Below, one piece after another: positions 30,193 to 40,018 of a DNA stretch of 40,364 nucleotides. The notes under the pieces are model-generated. The model saw only the letters and a list, made by a program, of their open reading frames with translations. It made no database searches and had not been told where the DNA came from. The translations under genes were made by a program, and so were the position numbers. The DNA is from an uncultured Prevotella sp. (GTDB taxonomy: Bacteria > Bacteroidota > Bacteroidia > Bacteroidales > Bacteroidaceae): assembly GCA_902477645.1 (NCBI GenBank), contig CABSIA010000009.1:1-40364 (forward strand). Direction: 5' to 3'. The first letter of the stretch is position 1. Each line of letters opens with the position of its first letter.

Positions 30193-32952
30193 TTATTTTG
30201 CTTTCACAAATTTACCGTCAGAGGTTACTCCTCCCACCGAGACACGCACTCTTGTCTCACGGCTATTGTTGTAGAGCTTAACGCTAAAGTTGCCGTCATC
30301 ATCGGGCATGGCGTTAGGATTCCAATAGAGTGTGCGCCTGTAGTCTTTTGTTCTTGTTGGTTTTGCCTTTGAATAGTCAGGACTATAGAATTTCTTTGGC
30401 TCTGCTATGCCGTCAAACATATAGCGGCGGTCACAATACGTGTAGCGTGTTCCATTGTCGGGCAAAAGCTCATATACCATTGTTATGTCCTCAAGATTCA
30501 GCGACTCCGTGTGGCGGTCTTCGGGATTGCGTGGCTCATAATCGGTATAGAATCGGAAATTGTTTATGCGCTTCAGATGCAGATTATTGAAGACAACGGC
30601 ATTGCTGCGGTTCTTAAGGTTTTCAAGATGAGCGCTAAAGTTCTGATAAAACACATAGCGGTCGTCAAACATTGCCCTGACATTGTAGTTGCGGAAACGG
30701 CTCATGTTGCCATAAACAGTATAGCAGCCGATATAAGGGAAAGTGCCCATATTTACCACGCCCCACGACAATCCGCGGTCGGTAGCCTCATTATAAAGGT
30801 CGTAAGCATCTATTACGTATGCCGGTTTGTTTAAGTCTACGGCACGGCGGCTACGCTTATTGGCATCAACCTTTACTGTTGAAAGTGTATGGTCGCCGTC
30901 GAGCTTACTCATATCTGCACCTTGCAAAGCGTCAGACATAAGGTCGCGCCACTCGGGCTGGTGAGTCTGATACCAGTTGTAGGGATGCGAGAATACCGGG
31001 TAGAACAAATCTTGCTTAACATAGAAATCGGGATACCACTCCTCGTCAAGCCTGTGCTTGTCCTTTCCTTTTTCCATCGACTTCTTCACAGAGTCTTTCT
31101 CGTTGTATGCCTTAACGAACAATACAGCCTTTCCGTAGAAAGGTGGAAGCTCAAACATGAAATGTCCGCCGTTGGTGGTTTTCTGCACGGCTCCTGCTGA
31201 CATACCGTCTTTGGTAATCTCAGCCTCTACGAGCACCTCACGCTTCAGATTGCCGTGGTTTACACCAAGATATTCATCCGGCACCGCCTCGGCCTCTCCA
31301 GAGCCTTCTGCCTCAGAGTTTTCCTTTGCCGCCTCGTCAGCAGCACGCTGGTTGTCGCCATCTCTTTCTGAATTTGCAACAGCACTCTCACCGCTCATCG
31401 GGACTCCTCCCTCGCTCACAGCCTCCTCTGCCTGCTGTATAGACTTGCTCGCCACACTCTGATGGTTATCTAATTTTTCAATATCATTGATTGTCAGCAG
31501 ATTGACACTCAACATCTTGTTCACCGTCCCCTCGTATGTCAATGTTCTCTCAGGAGTATACCTCAGCATGGGCACACGTGTATAGCGCCGCCACCCCTGT
31601 ACCATCATCAAATTGTCCAATGCCTGCGTATGTTCCTCGTCGCGGCTCTCAAAATAATATGCAGGCGAGGCTATAAAGCCCTTCAAATCAGAGCAAAGCA
31701 GCATCTCGGTTGCCATATCTCCATCATCGTAGGTAGTATCGTCGGTTCTGCCGTCACGCACAGAAAGAGCGAGCGGCATTTTTGGCTCGGCACCGGAAAG
31801 GCTGAGCTGTATAGGCTCAAACGGCTGATAGTCGAGCTTATCGGTAGAAACCGAAACATTTCTTACCGCATCGCCATTGTCAACAAAGAACAACCTCGAT
31901 GCCAACACGTTGGCATTGCCGTCGAGAAGCATAAGCTCGCAAACGCCTGTAGGCAATTTGTCGAAAGGAATATCTGCCGATGTCTGGGCTGTACGCTCAA
32001 ATAGATGCAGGGCACCACGGCACATCACGGCGTATGCGGCAACACTGACATTCTTTGCCGTCCACGATGCCCTACCCTTCACCATGGTCAAGGTTACACC
32101 CTGACTGTCTGTCTTCGGAAGCTTGAAGTCCCACTTTTTGCCATTCCACTCGAAGGTCGCCTTCTGTCCGTTAGGCACAACAGTAAAGGTACCGCGCCCC
32201 ATGTACCCGGTCTTTAAAGGTGTACCGTCGCTTAACTCACCTGAAATCTGCAGAGCCTGACCGTCGTTGTCTGTCACTTCGAACGCAACTCTGTTCTTAA
32301 CGCCCTCAAGCAGCGTTCCTCCCTCTGGATAGAAGCTCACTCTCAAGCTTGGTTTCTCCACAAACTGCATTTCCTGTTTTGGTCTGCCATACATATATTT
32401 CCCGCTGTATTCACCGGCCTTTTTAGGTTTGCTGAATATAGGCAGCACACGGGAGTAAAGGCCGTCCCACTCACGGAAGAAGTCCTTAGCCATCTGGTTG
32501 TTATAGAACAGATGCTTGTCGTCGCGGGTGTATTCACGGTAGCCTACATTGAAATTCAGCATCCACCGGGTATAGGCACGAAGCTCATAGTAGCCGCTAT
32601 AAAGACTGTCGGGCAATACAAACTGACCGCACGATACGCCCTTGCCACTGACAACTATGCGCTGGCGCTCTACTACAACACCATCGGGAGAAAGCAACTC
32701 CACATACAGCAATTTGCTCATGTTGGTAGGCGTATGGTTGTCGGCCCTGAGGACAAAGGCCTTATACCACAATGTGTCACCTATGAAATAGCAGTTGTTG
32801 TCGGTCTGCACATATACTTTTTCCTGAATCTGCGGTTTTTCGCTCAACAGTGCCTGAAAATTATCTAAAGCGTCGGCTTGCACATTTTCAAATTGGAGCG
32901 ACAGCAAAGACAATACCAGCAAGAATACTCTTGCACTATGAATGTTCTGCAT
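30193..32952 (-). CDS. Large exported MG2-domain-type protein of unknown role
   Basis: The 919-residue protein has an N-terminal signal (MQNIHSARVFLLVLSLLSL). The macroglobulin-like opening seen in a Bacteroidota family follows: EKVYVQTDNNCYFIGDTLWYKAFVL ... LLYVELLSPDGVVVERQRIV ... SLYSGYYELRAYTRWMLN. Members are typically periplasmic or outer-membrane and often carry plug-like parts. Residues ~500-570 are an Ala/Glu/Ser-rich low-complexity insert (QQAEEAVSEGGVPMSGES, KENSEAEGSGEAEA) that looks like a linker. The C-terminus (NFSVKLYNNSRETRVRVSVGG) is beta-rich. It has its own promoter and is separated from the SusD gene by a terminator. Confidence 0.7.
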   Translation of the reverse strand: MQNIHSARVFLLVLSLLSLQFENVQADALDNFQALLSEKPQIQEKVYVQTDNNCYFIGDTLWYKAFVLRADNHTPTNMSKLLYVELLSPDGVVVERQRIVVSGKGVSCGQFVLPDSLYSGYYELRAYTRWMLNFNVGYREYTRDDKHLFYNNQMAKDFFREWDGLYSRVLPIFSKPKKAGEYSGKYMYGRPKQEMQFVEKPSLRVSFYPEGGTLLEGVKNRVAFEVTDNDGQALQISGELSDGTPLKTGYMGRGTFTVVPNGQKATFEWNGKKWDFKLPKTDSQGVTLTMVKGRASWTAKNVSVAAYAVMCRGALHLFERTAQTSADIPFDKLPTGVCELMLLDGNANVLASRLFFVDNGDAVRNVSVSTDKLDYQPFEPIQLSLSGAEPKMPLALSVRDGRTDDTTYDDGDMATEMLLCSDLKGFIASPAYYFESRDEEHTQALDNLMMVQGWRRYTRVPMLRYTPERTLTYEGTVNKMLSVNLLTINDIEKLDNHQSVASKSIQQAEEAVSEGGVPMSGESAVANSERDGDNQRAADEAAKENSEAEGSGEAEAVPDEYLGVNHGNLKREVLVEAEITKDGMSAGAVQKTTNGGHFMFELPPFYGKAVLFVKAYNEKDSVKKSMEKGKDKHRLDEEWYPDFYVKQDLFYPVFSHPYNWYQTHQPEWRDLMSDALQGADMSKLDGDHTLSTVKVDANKRSRRAVDLNKPAYVIDAYDLYNEATDRGLSWGVVNMGTFPYIGCYTVYGNMSRFRNYNVRAMFDDRYVFYQNFSAHLENLKNRSNAVVFNNLHLKRINNFRFYTDYEPRNPEDRHTESLNLEDITMVYELLPDNGTRYTYCDRRYMFDGIAEPKKFYSPDYSKAKPTRTKDYRRTLYWNPNAMPDDDGNFSVKLYNNSRETRVRVSVGGVTSDGKFVKAK

Positions 32953-32984
32953 AATTTAATACATATTGTTATAATAATACCCTG

Positions 32985-33014
32985 CAAATATAATAAATTA
33001 TTCTTATACCCAAA
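32985..33014 (-). promoter_or_regulatory. Promoter of the MG2-domain gene
   Basis: TTTG (33014-33011), 18 bp, TATATTTG (32992-32985) on the minus strand. The start near 32978 gives a ~26-nt leader before the ATG at 32952. Confidence 0.6.
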
Positions 33015-33040
33015 TACTATATAAACATAATTTTACACAT

Positions 33041-33073
33041 AAGAAAAGAAAAAGCCCCACAATTTAGTGAGGC
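33041..33073 (-). terminator. Terminator after the second SusD gene
   Basis: On the minus strand GCCTCAC (33073-33067) pairs with GTGGGGC (33060-33054) around a 6-nt loop, with one T-G pair in the stem. It is followed by TTTTTCTTTTC (to ~33043). It ends the fasciclin-SusC-SusD operon 21 bp past the SusD stop. Confidence 0.85.
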
Positions 33074-33093
33074 TTCTTTATTGTCATTTGTTA

Positions 33094-34914
33094 TTATCTG
33101 AAAGGCAGATACCAATTGTCAGGAACTGTAAGATCCTTAACAGGATTCTTATATTGCAGCTTACGCGCAAGCCAGCGGCCGCCAAAGTCAGAGCCATAGA
33201 GGGCAGCAGAGTTCTTGTGGCGTGCCAGACGCATAAGGTCGTACCAGCGTGTTCCCTCAAAAGCAAGCTCAAGAGCATACTCATCGCAGAGCAAATCTTC
33301 CATTGCATTGATACTGTCGGCCTTTGTCGCACCGACCTCAACTTTATAAATATCGGCAATCTGCTTCATTTTCAGTCCGACGATGGTGTCAAGCTGATAT
33401 GGTGAGCGGCCAGGATAGTTGCCGTCGCCTGTCACACCACAACCATGCTGATGAATACCATAGTTGGTATCAGATATAGAAGCCGTCGCAGCCGGGAAGA
33501 GTGAGCGGAACTCATCAGAGAGGAACGGATATGTAGTCTGCAACAGAGTGCGTGTCTCAGGAGTGATGTAAGTGCGGTTCTCGTCAAGCAGAGCCTCTGT
33601 GATACCGTCCTTAAGTATTGCGAAAGCCGCATCAACATATCCCAGACGATTGAGAGCCTCCGCAAGATGCAGATAAATGGTAGAAGTACGATACAGATAA
33701 ATGTTTCCGCTTCTATACTTTCTCACCCACTGTTTGGTTGAGTCGGCACCCTCACCCTTATCGACTATACTATTTACACGCAAATCACCCCATTTAATAC
33801 CGCTAACATATTGCTGTGGCAATGCACCAGTCACCTTACGGTAATAATAAAAGTCACAGCTGTCCGAAATAGCCCAGTATGCATCTGAGGGCATAATCTG
33901 GATCTCATCCATTACGGCCTCTTCTTTTGATGTGGCATAATAGTTGTAACCGTATGTTGCCGGCAGAGCTGTCGTTGTGCCACGCAAGCGGTTTACAGCC
34001 ATAGGAATATAGGATATATAGTCCACTGTAGAGTTATTGTTGTACATTTGCGACCATGTATACCCATTCGAGAAACCATCAAAATCTGACGGTTGATACA
34101 CACCACCATTTGGGAATGACAAAGATATAAGTGGTAATGCGTAGCGGTTATGCACGTCAGCAACCCTTGTAAGATAAGTGGTATAATGCGATGCAGCCTT
34201 AGCATATTCGCCAGCCTCAAGATAAAGCTCACCAAGAATTACGTCAACAGGTATGAAACAATACTTGGTGTACATTGTTTTGCTTTCTCCCAAGTTTGTT
34301 CTACCTATATTAGGATTGTCGTACCATGGAACGTCATAACCTGTGTACTGCTCAAGGTCAGGAGCGAGTTGAGCTACAATCTGGTCAAGAGTAAGCTCAG
34401 GATAATTGCTGTTGTTAATCTGCGAGATTGTAGTAAGAGGCTCTGTGAAGAACGGAACCTTGCCATACGTGCGTGCCAGCTGCAGATAAGCCCATGCGCG
34501 GAATGCCTTGATTGCGGCATATTCCGGCATTGCAACAAGAGTACTACCGGTAAGCAATGTTGTATCGCGGTGTGCGATATAGTAGTTGCAGTTGTTGATA
34601 ACACGATAGTAAACGTATGCCGAGTCGTATTTGCACGATGTGCCGGCAGAGAAATTTGCAAGCTGGCGAAGATTATTGTCTGTATACTCGGTTGTCTTCA
34701 CAAGGTCGCCGCGCATCTCACCGATGAACACATACTGGTCGGCAAGCTGCTGCATAGCCTGCATTACGCCAAAAGCGAAATGTACGGAGTCTGTCTTGCT
34801 GTCAAGCTCCTTGTCGAAGAGTTGACGTGAGCTTTCAGACTCAAGCATGTCGGAGCAGCTTGGGAGTAACGCTACTCCCATAACTGCCACCAATGATATA
34901 ATGATTTTTTTCAT
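33094..34914 (-). CDS. SusD/RagB-family lipoprotein (second locus)
   Basis: The 606-residue product has a lipoprotein signal ending LLPSC (Cys20) then SD. Helical SusD segments are visible (YVYYRVINNCNYYIAHRDT, AAIKAFRAWAYLQLARTYGKVPFFTEPL). The C-terminal signature is DLLCDEYALELAFEGTRWYDLMRLARH. It follows the SusC gene by 20 bp and should form the extracellular lid of that transporter. Its similarity to the first SusD in this window is only at family level. Confidence 0.94.
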   Translation of the reverse strand: MKKIIISLVAVMGVALLPSCSDMLESESSRQLFDKELDSKTDSVHFAFGVMQAMQQLADQYVFIGEMRGDLVKTTEYTDNNLRQLANFSAGTSCKYDSAYVYYRVINNCNYYIAHRDTTLLTGSTLVAMPEYAAIKAFRAWAYLQLARTYGKVPFFTEPLTTISQINNSNYPELTLDQIVAQLAPDLEQYTGYDVPWYDNPNIGRTNLGESKTMYTKYCFIPVDVILGELYLEAGEYAKAASHYTTYLTRVADVHNRYALPLISLSFPNGGVYQPSDFDGFSNGYTWSQMYNNNSTVDYISYIPMAVNRLRGTTTALPATYGYNYYATSKEEAVMDEIQIMPSDAYWAISDSCDFYYYRKVTGALPQQYVSGIKWGDLRVNSIVDKGEGADSTKQWVRKYRSGNIYLYRTSTIYLHLAEALNRLGYVDAAFAILKDGITEALLDENRTYITPETRTLLQTTYPFLSDEFRSLFPAATASISDTNYGIHQHGCGVTGDGNYPGRSPYQLDTIVGLKMKQIADIYKVEVGATKADSINAMEDLLCDEYALELAFEGTRWYDLMRLARHKNSAALYGSDFGGRWLARKLQYKNPVKDLTVPDNWYLPFR

Positions 34915-34934
34915 ATCTTGAAATAATTAGAGTG

Positions 34935-37900
34935 TTAGAGGTTAATCTTTACGCCAAGTGAGAAGCTGCGTCCCTGTGCGAGGTTTCCGCAATCGATGCC
35001 CTGATAGAGCACACCATTGCCGATGCTGAACTCCGGGTCGCTGCCGAGATACTTCGTGAATGTGAGCAGGTTGGTGGCCTCAGCCCAGATGCTCAGTCCC
35101 TGCAGCCATGTCCAGTTAGACGGAACAGGAACCTTGTAGTCGAGCTTAAGAGTCTTAAGGCGCAAGTAGCTGCCGTCCTCAATCCACCGGTCGCTGAAAC
35201 GGTTGTTGCCCATAGGGTCGCCGTAAGCAAGACGCGGATAGTCTGTAACCTGTCCCTCGTAGCGCCAGTGAGAGGTCTCTGCAACCTGCTGGTTGTAGAA
35301 TGTGCTGCCGCTGTTCAGGATAGAGCGCTGGTAGTTGTAGACATCGTTGCCAAGGCTATAGTTCCACCCCATTGTAAGGGTAAGGCTCTTATAATTGACT
35401 GTGGCAAAGATGTTACCATAGATATCAGGATTAGGATTGCCTATTACTACCTTATCGGCCTCGCTGATTTTTCCGTCGCCATTCTGGTCTATGAAGTGAA
35501 CATCACCCGCCTTGAAATTCTGACGCTGTCCGGCATTGTCCTCCATATAGAGATATCCTTTATCGCTGGCAGCAAGTGCGTCCTTATCCGATGCGAATAC
35601 TCCTGCTGTCTCATAGCCATAGAAGAGTCCTACAGGGTTGCCTACAGAGGTGAGTATGTTCTTGTCGCCATATACAGATGTAGTATAGTCGCCGTCAGGA
35701 AGTTTGGTAACCTCGTTAACATAGTGGCCTACGCTTGCGCCAACCTCAACATTCCAGTTGCGGCTTACAACAGGCTTTGTTGTAACGTTAAGCTCAAAAC
35801 CGGTGTTGCGAACCTCACCGTCATTTGTCCAATAGTTGTTGATACCGCCGATTGGGTTTTCAAAGGTCTTCATTGTGAGCAGGTCAGATGTCGTGCTTAC
35901 GTAGAAGTCGAAACCTACACCAAGGCGGTTGTTGAGCATATAAGACTGAAGGCCGATGTTGAACTTACGGTTTGTCTCCCACTTAATCTCGTCGTTACCG
36001 ATGTTGGTAAGCTGCAAGCCAATGGCGTTGTAGTTAAATCTCACTGCCGACAGGCTTGTACGCGCGGCATAGTTTGAGATATCGTCGTTACCGCTCATGT
36101 CGTAGCCTGCATTGATGCGCAGGTAGTTGATACCCATGTTGCGTGGGAACCATGACTCATTGCTCAAAACCCAACCGAGCTGAACGCTTGGGAAGATTGC
36201 CCAAGATACGCCACAAAGGTCTAAGCCACCGGCATTCTTACCGAAACGGCTGTTTGCCTCAGCAGACAGAGATACGGTTGCGAAGTAGCGGTTCATATAG
36301 TTGTAGTCGAAATTGCCATACCACTGGATATTTTTCCAAACATCGCTGTTACCGCCGATGTGCTGGTAGCCCTGGCTTGCATCCAATGCAGGGTTCTTGT
36401 CGTTGGTGGTAGAGTTGTACTCTGTTCTCAGGTCGTTATCGTCGAATGAGAAATAAGTATACTTGAAACCGCCGAATGCGCCAAGTGTGTGCTTGCCATA
36501 CTGATGATGCCAATCGATATGAGTGTTGCTGACAACGTTGATTTCCTTAGAGAACAACGAGGCGGCCATACTGGTAACGGTACCAAGGTCGGCAATCTCG
36601 AATGGAGGCACACCGTTGTAAGGACGATGATAACGCTGTGAGTTACGGTCCAGGGTGTAACTGAACATTGATGTAAGGCTGAGGCTACGGTTTATAGTCA
36701 GTGTAGGCTCAATGCGCACATTGAAATATGTATTCTCTGCCTTGTTCTTGTTGTCACCGTTAGAGTTCTGGAGAATTGCCACAGGGTTGGCAAGTCCATA
36801 TCCGTCACCAAGCTGGCTATAGATATCATCGTAGTCGCTGAGCAGGCTCGTGAAGCCGCCGACAATGGCATTGTACTGATAAGGGCTTACGATAGGAGCC
36901 TTGATAAGCGACAGGAATGTAGGCGAGGTGATAGCGGCTGCGCTGAGATCGGCCATTGCACCGTCGTCAAACACATTGCTGTTGGTACGGCTGATAGAGA
37001 TATCGAACTTTGTCGTGAGATTATCCAATATGTTGATATCGGTATTGAAGCGTACGTTCATACGGTCGAAATCGTTCTTCTTAGCAGTGCTCTCAGCCTT
37101 GGCATAACCTACAGAGAGGTTGTACATACCGATATCGTCACCACCCTGCACGTTGATGCTGTAGTTTTGGGTGAGGGCTGTGCGGTAAACATAGTCGCTC
37201 CAGTCGGTATCGTTATGATATATGTGATAATAATATCCGTTTGGATCGTCGTTGAGGAAACGGAACGATATCGGCTGCGAGGCGTTGATGTTCTCTGGTA
37301 CGGTACCGAGAATCTCTGTTGCGTATGTGCGGTACTGGTAAGCGTTCATCATTGTCGGCAACTGCGGTACGAGGCTGACACCTGCTGAGATGTTGGCATC
37401 GATACGTGTAGCCATAGAATGGCCACGCTTTGTAGTAATAAGGATAACACCATTTGCACCGCGTGAGCCATAGAGGGCTGTGGCATTCTTCAGCACCTGA
37501 ACCGACGCGATATCATCGGGGGAGATGTTGGCAAGAATGTTGTTTGTCTGTCCGCTGTGCAGTGAGAGGCGGTTCTGCTGCAAATCCTGCTCTACCCCAT
37601 CAATAACTATCAATGGTTGGGCATTGGCATTGAGAGAAGACAAACCACGGACAAACATGGCTGTTCCTACAGCTGGTGCTGCAGAGCGTGTTATGGCACG
37701 GACATCTGCTCCGAGAATATTCTCTATGTCTGTCTCAATAGTCAGCGAGTTAGACTTTGCCTCGAAACCGTTCTGAGCCGTATAGGTAGTTGTCTCACCA
37801 TACATTGGACGGAACTTCTCAGGCAGCATCATAATGTTAATCTCCTCATCAGCATCAGCGGTGCTGACGGCAACTTGCTGAGGCATAAACGACGGAGAAT

Positions 37901-38234
37901 GAACGTAAAGGCTGGTGGCAAATACAGGAACCTTGATGCTGAACTTACCGTCGGCACCAGTCATGGCTGTATAGCGCTCATTGCCAAGCATGCGAAGCTG
38001 GATACCGGCAAGCGGTTTCTTTGAAATCTGGTCAACAACAACACCGTGAAGAGTTGTTGTGGCATAGTTCTCCTTGACCTCGCGCTGACGGACAGGTTTC
38101 TTTATTACCACCTCTTCCTCCTCAGCCTCAGTCTCTGACTGTGCAAAGGCTACAGGGCAGAACGTCATTGCGATGGCGAAAAGCGATAGTCGAAGACCAT
38201 TCTTTTCAATCTGATATTTCATTGTGCTCTTCAT
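34935..38234 (-). CDS. SusC-family TonB-dependent transporter with acidic N-terminal extension (second locus)
   Basis: The 1099-residue protein (or four fewer if Met at 38222 is used) has a signal sequence ending AFAQ. An unusual charged stretch (SETEAEEEEVVIKKPVRQRE) precedes a carboxypeptidase-regulatory-like domain (LHGVVVDQISKKPLAGIQLRM). The plug carries MFVRGLSSLNANAQPLIVIDGVEQD and VQVLKNATALYGSRGANGVILITTKRG. The barrel ends GRSFSLGVKINL. The usual TonB-box-like D-E-V-V-V motif is not obvious. The start lies 2 bp after the fasciclin gene stop, so the genes are translationally close. The substrate is not known. Confidence 0.94.
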   Translation of the reverse strand: MKSTMKYQIEKNGLRLSLFAIAMTFCPVAFAQSETEAEEEEVVIKKPVRQREVKENYATTTLHGVVVDQISKKPLAGIQLRMLGNERYTAMTGADGKFSIKVPVFATSLYVHSPSFMPQQVAVSTADADEEINIMMLPEKFRPMYGETTTYTAQNGFEAKSNSLTIETDIENILGADVRAITRSAAPAVGTAMFVRGLSSLNANAQPLIVIDGVEQDLQQNRLSLHSGQTNNILANISPDDIASVQVLKNATALYGSRGANGVILITTKRGHSMATRIDANISAGVSLVPQLPTMMNAYQYRTYATEILGTVPENINASQPISFRFLNDDPNGYYYHIYHNDTDWSDYVYRTALTQNYSINVQGGDDIGMYNLSVGYAKAESTAKKNDFDRMNVRFNTDINILDNLTTKFDISISRTNSNVFDDGAMADLSAAAITSPTFLSLIKAPIVSPYQYNAIVGGFTSLLSDYDDIYSQLGDGYGLANPVAILQNSNGDNKNKAENTYFNVRIEPTLTINRSLSLTSMFSYTLDRNSQRYHRPYNGVPPFEIADLGTVTSMAASLFSKEINVVSNTHIDWHHQYGKHTLGAFGGFKYTYFSFDDNDLRTEYNSTTNDKNPALDASQGYQHIGGNSDVWKNIQWYGNFDYNYMNRYFATVSLSAEANSRFGKNAGGLDLCGVSWAIFPSVQLGWVLSNESWFPRNMGINYLRINAGYDMSGNDDISNYAARTSLSAVRFNYNAIGLQLTNIGNDEIKWETNRKFNIGLQSYMLNNRLGVGFDFYVSTTSDLLTMKTFENPIGGINNYWTNDGEVRNTGFELNVTTKPVVSRNWNVEVGASVGHYVNEVTKLPDGDYTTSVYGDKNILTSVGNPVGLFYGYETAGVFASDKDALAASDKGYLYMEDNAGQRQNFKAGDVHFIDQNGDGKISEADKVVIGNPNPDIYGNIFATVNYKSLTLTMGWNYSLGNDVYNYQRSILNSGSTFYNQQVAETSHWRYEGQVTDYPRLAYGDPMGNNRFSDRWIEDGSYLRLKTLKLDYKVPVPSNWTWLQGLSIWAEATNLLTFTKYLGSDPEFSIGNGVLYQGIDCGNLAQGRSFSLGVKINL

Positions 38235-38236
38235 AA

Positions 38237-39949
38237 TTAATTCTCTTTAGTGGCTTCAAATTCTTCTTTCTCTACAGGCTTAAGCAATATAGAGCAAATA
38301 CGGAAGTCGCGTGTGTACTTAGCCATCATCTGCTGGTTGAATACACCGAAGTCGGTTGTTATCTTAAGGTTTGGATATATCTGTTCACCGAGACCATAGT
38401 AGCATACAGGGAATGTGAATGTTCCCACAGCCACAGTGTCGACTTTATACGGATCGTTCTCAACCTTCTGGTTAAGCTTCTTGGTTGCAAGTTTGCCCTT
38501 TGCATCGCAATAGCTGAGAGTAAAGTCAAGCTGGTTTGGCTTACGGAAACGAGTTCCATCCTCATTTGTTCCAAAATCAAAGCTTGGTGCGAGAACAACA
38601 TAGATATTATAGGTTGTAGACAACACGTTAGGCAATTTTATGTCGATCTGTGGCTTACCATAGCTGCTCATAGGAGCGACATGAAGAAATTCGAGTTTTG
38701 TGGCACCTGGATTTTTCGGATTATAGCCGAAAACCTCAAAATATTCCTTTTCAAAATATTCTCCACTCTCTGTACCAGTCCAGACACGTCTGTATTCGCT
38801 TTTTGGCAATATTTGCTTTTCTCCGCACCATGCCTGCCAAGGATAGAAAGCTAAAGAGTCAACAATGCGGAATGAGCCATTACTCATTTTCTGCTCAGAG
38901 ACTGTATGGCTCATTATCTCCTCAGGATTGGTGAAAGCGTAACGTGTGGTAGACAGCAACGTATCATAAGGCTGCTTTGTTTTGTCTTCAAGCCATGAGT
39001 TGTAGCGGTTGTTGTTGTTGTACACCAGATACCGCACAATATTTTTCACGGCCATAGAGTCGGCAGTATAAGCAGCATTGACAGTTACTGTAGATGTAGG
39101 AGCAGACGAGGTAGACGTGGCATCGTCAATATTCTGTGCCAGAGTGGTGTTGATGTAGTTGAAATAAGGCTTTATCTTAGCGTACTGCTTTACCCAAGCC
39201 TCGTTCGTCGGGACAAGCATTGTGAAAGAGCTGTCCTCATTCTCTACCTTTGCGTCAAGATGCTCATCGTCGAAAGCCGTGTTCGTAACAATCATAACAG
39301 AGTCGATGTAGGTCTGCTTTCCGTTAATGGTAGGGCCAAGCACGCTGTTCTTTGTATCGAGCACACTATGCTCATAGCGCTTGAAATAGTTGGCTGCGGA
39401 GTCGATACCCTCAACCGTGAACAGATGCTCATAGATGTTAGGATAGAACGGAGCAGCGCCGTTAAGCACGTGGATAATACCGTTTATACTCGGCTTGTTG
39501 AATGTTGATGAGCTTAAGGAAACACCTCCGTAGGTATACGATGCGCCATTACCCACGAAGTCAAAAGACTTCTTGTTCAGAGAGTGAACACGCTCGTCGA
39601 CAGCACCCGACACACCATGGTTGTGCTCAGCTATATGGTTCTTGACAAACTGATAAAAAACAGTCTCTGCGTCTTTCTCCATCAATGCCTGGGCATCAAA
39701 GGTTCCATTAGCAGGAGCCCATACTGTATAGAAGTGCGACTTTGACAGCTCGTCATCAAAACCAGCCTTCTTTACAAGGGCGGCAAAGTCAGACAGCTCG
39801 CTGTTTTGGGAGATATTCTCCCACAATGTTCTGTCGGCAGAGATATTGACATCTGCTGGAACATCGTTATAATCTGAGAAATCGGAACATGCTGTTGCCG
39901 TCAGCAAGGCGGCAACAAGCATTGAACCATTCTTTATAATTGCGTTCAT
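38237..39949 (-). CDS. Fasciclin-domain lipoprotein
   Basis: The 570-residue protein has a lipoprotein signal ending TATAC (Cys21) followed by SDFSD. A fasciclin-like region covers ~40-165 (LWENISQNSELSDFAALVKKAGFD, HFYTVWAPANGTFDAQAL, KNHIAEHN, INGIIHVLNGAAPFYPNIYEHL). A second, more divergent one follows (SFTMLVPTNEAWVKQYAKI ... IVRYLVYNNN). The last ~200 residues are beta-rich. Fasciclin domains mediate adhesion, and in Bacteroidales they often occur in SusC/SusD operons as surface-exposed partners. It begins 69 bp after the preceding gene and runs straight into SusC. Confidence 0.85.
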   Translation of the reverse strand: MNAIIKNGSMLVAALLTATACSDFSDYNDVPADVNISADRTLWENISQNSELSDFAALVKKAGFDDELSKSHFYTVWAPANGTFDAQALMEKDAETVFYQFVKNHIAEHNHGVSGAVDERVHSLNKKSFDFVGNGASYTYGGVSLSSSTFNKPSINGIIHVLNGAAPFYPNIYEHLFTVEGIDSAANYFKRYEHSVLDTKNSVLGPTINGKQTYIDSVMIVTNTAFDDEHLDAKVENEDSSFTMLVPTNEAWVKQYAKIKPYFNYINTTLAQNIDDATSTSSAPTSTVTVNAAYTADSMAVKNIVRYLVYNNNNRYNSWLEDKTKQPYDTLLSTTRYAFTNPEEIMSHTVSEQKMSNGSFRIVDSLAFYPWQAWCGEKQILPKSEYRRVWTGTESGEYFEKEYFEVFGYNPKNPGATKLEFLHVAPMSSYGKPQIDIKLPNVLSTTYNIYVVLAPSFDFGTNEDGTRFRKPNQLDFTLSYCDAKGKLATKKLNQKVENDPYKVDTVAVGTFTFPVCYYGLGEQIYPNLKITTDFGVFNQQMMAKYTRDFRICSILLKPVEKEEFEATKEN

Positions 39950-39988
39950 ATATTGTGTTTTTATATTTATAGTATGGAGTTTCCGTAG

Positions 39989-40010
39989 GCTGCCGCACTG
40001 CTGCGGCAGC
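39989..40010. other. Intercistronic hairpin in the fasciclin operon
   Basis: GCTGCCGCA (39989-39997) and TGCGGCAGC (40002-40010) form a perfect 9-bp stem with loop CTGC. GTAGG precedes it, and the CCGC/GCGG core resembles the REP-like units elsewhere in this window, so it may be a diverged member. It lies between two genes of one operon and may protect the upstream mRNA or partly stop transcription. Confidence 0.55.
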
Positions 40011-40018
40011 GATTTGGA

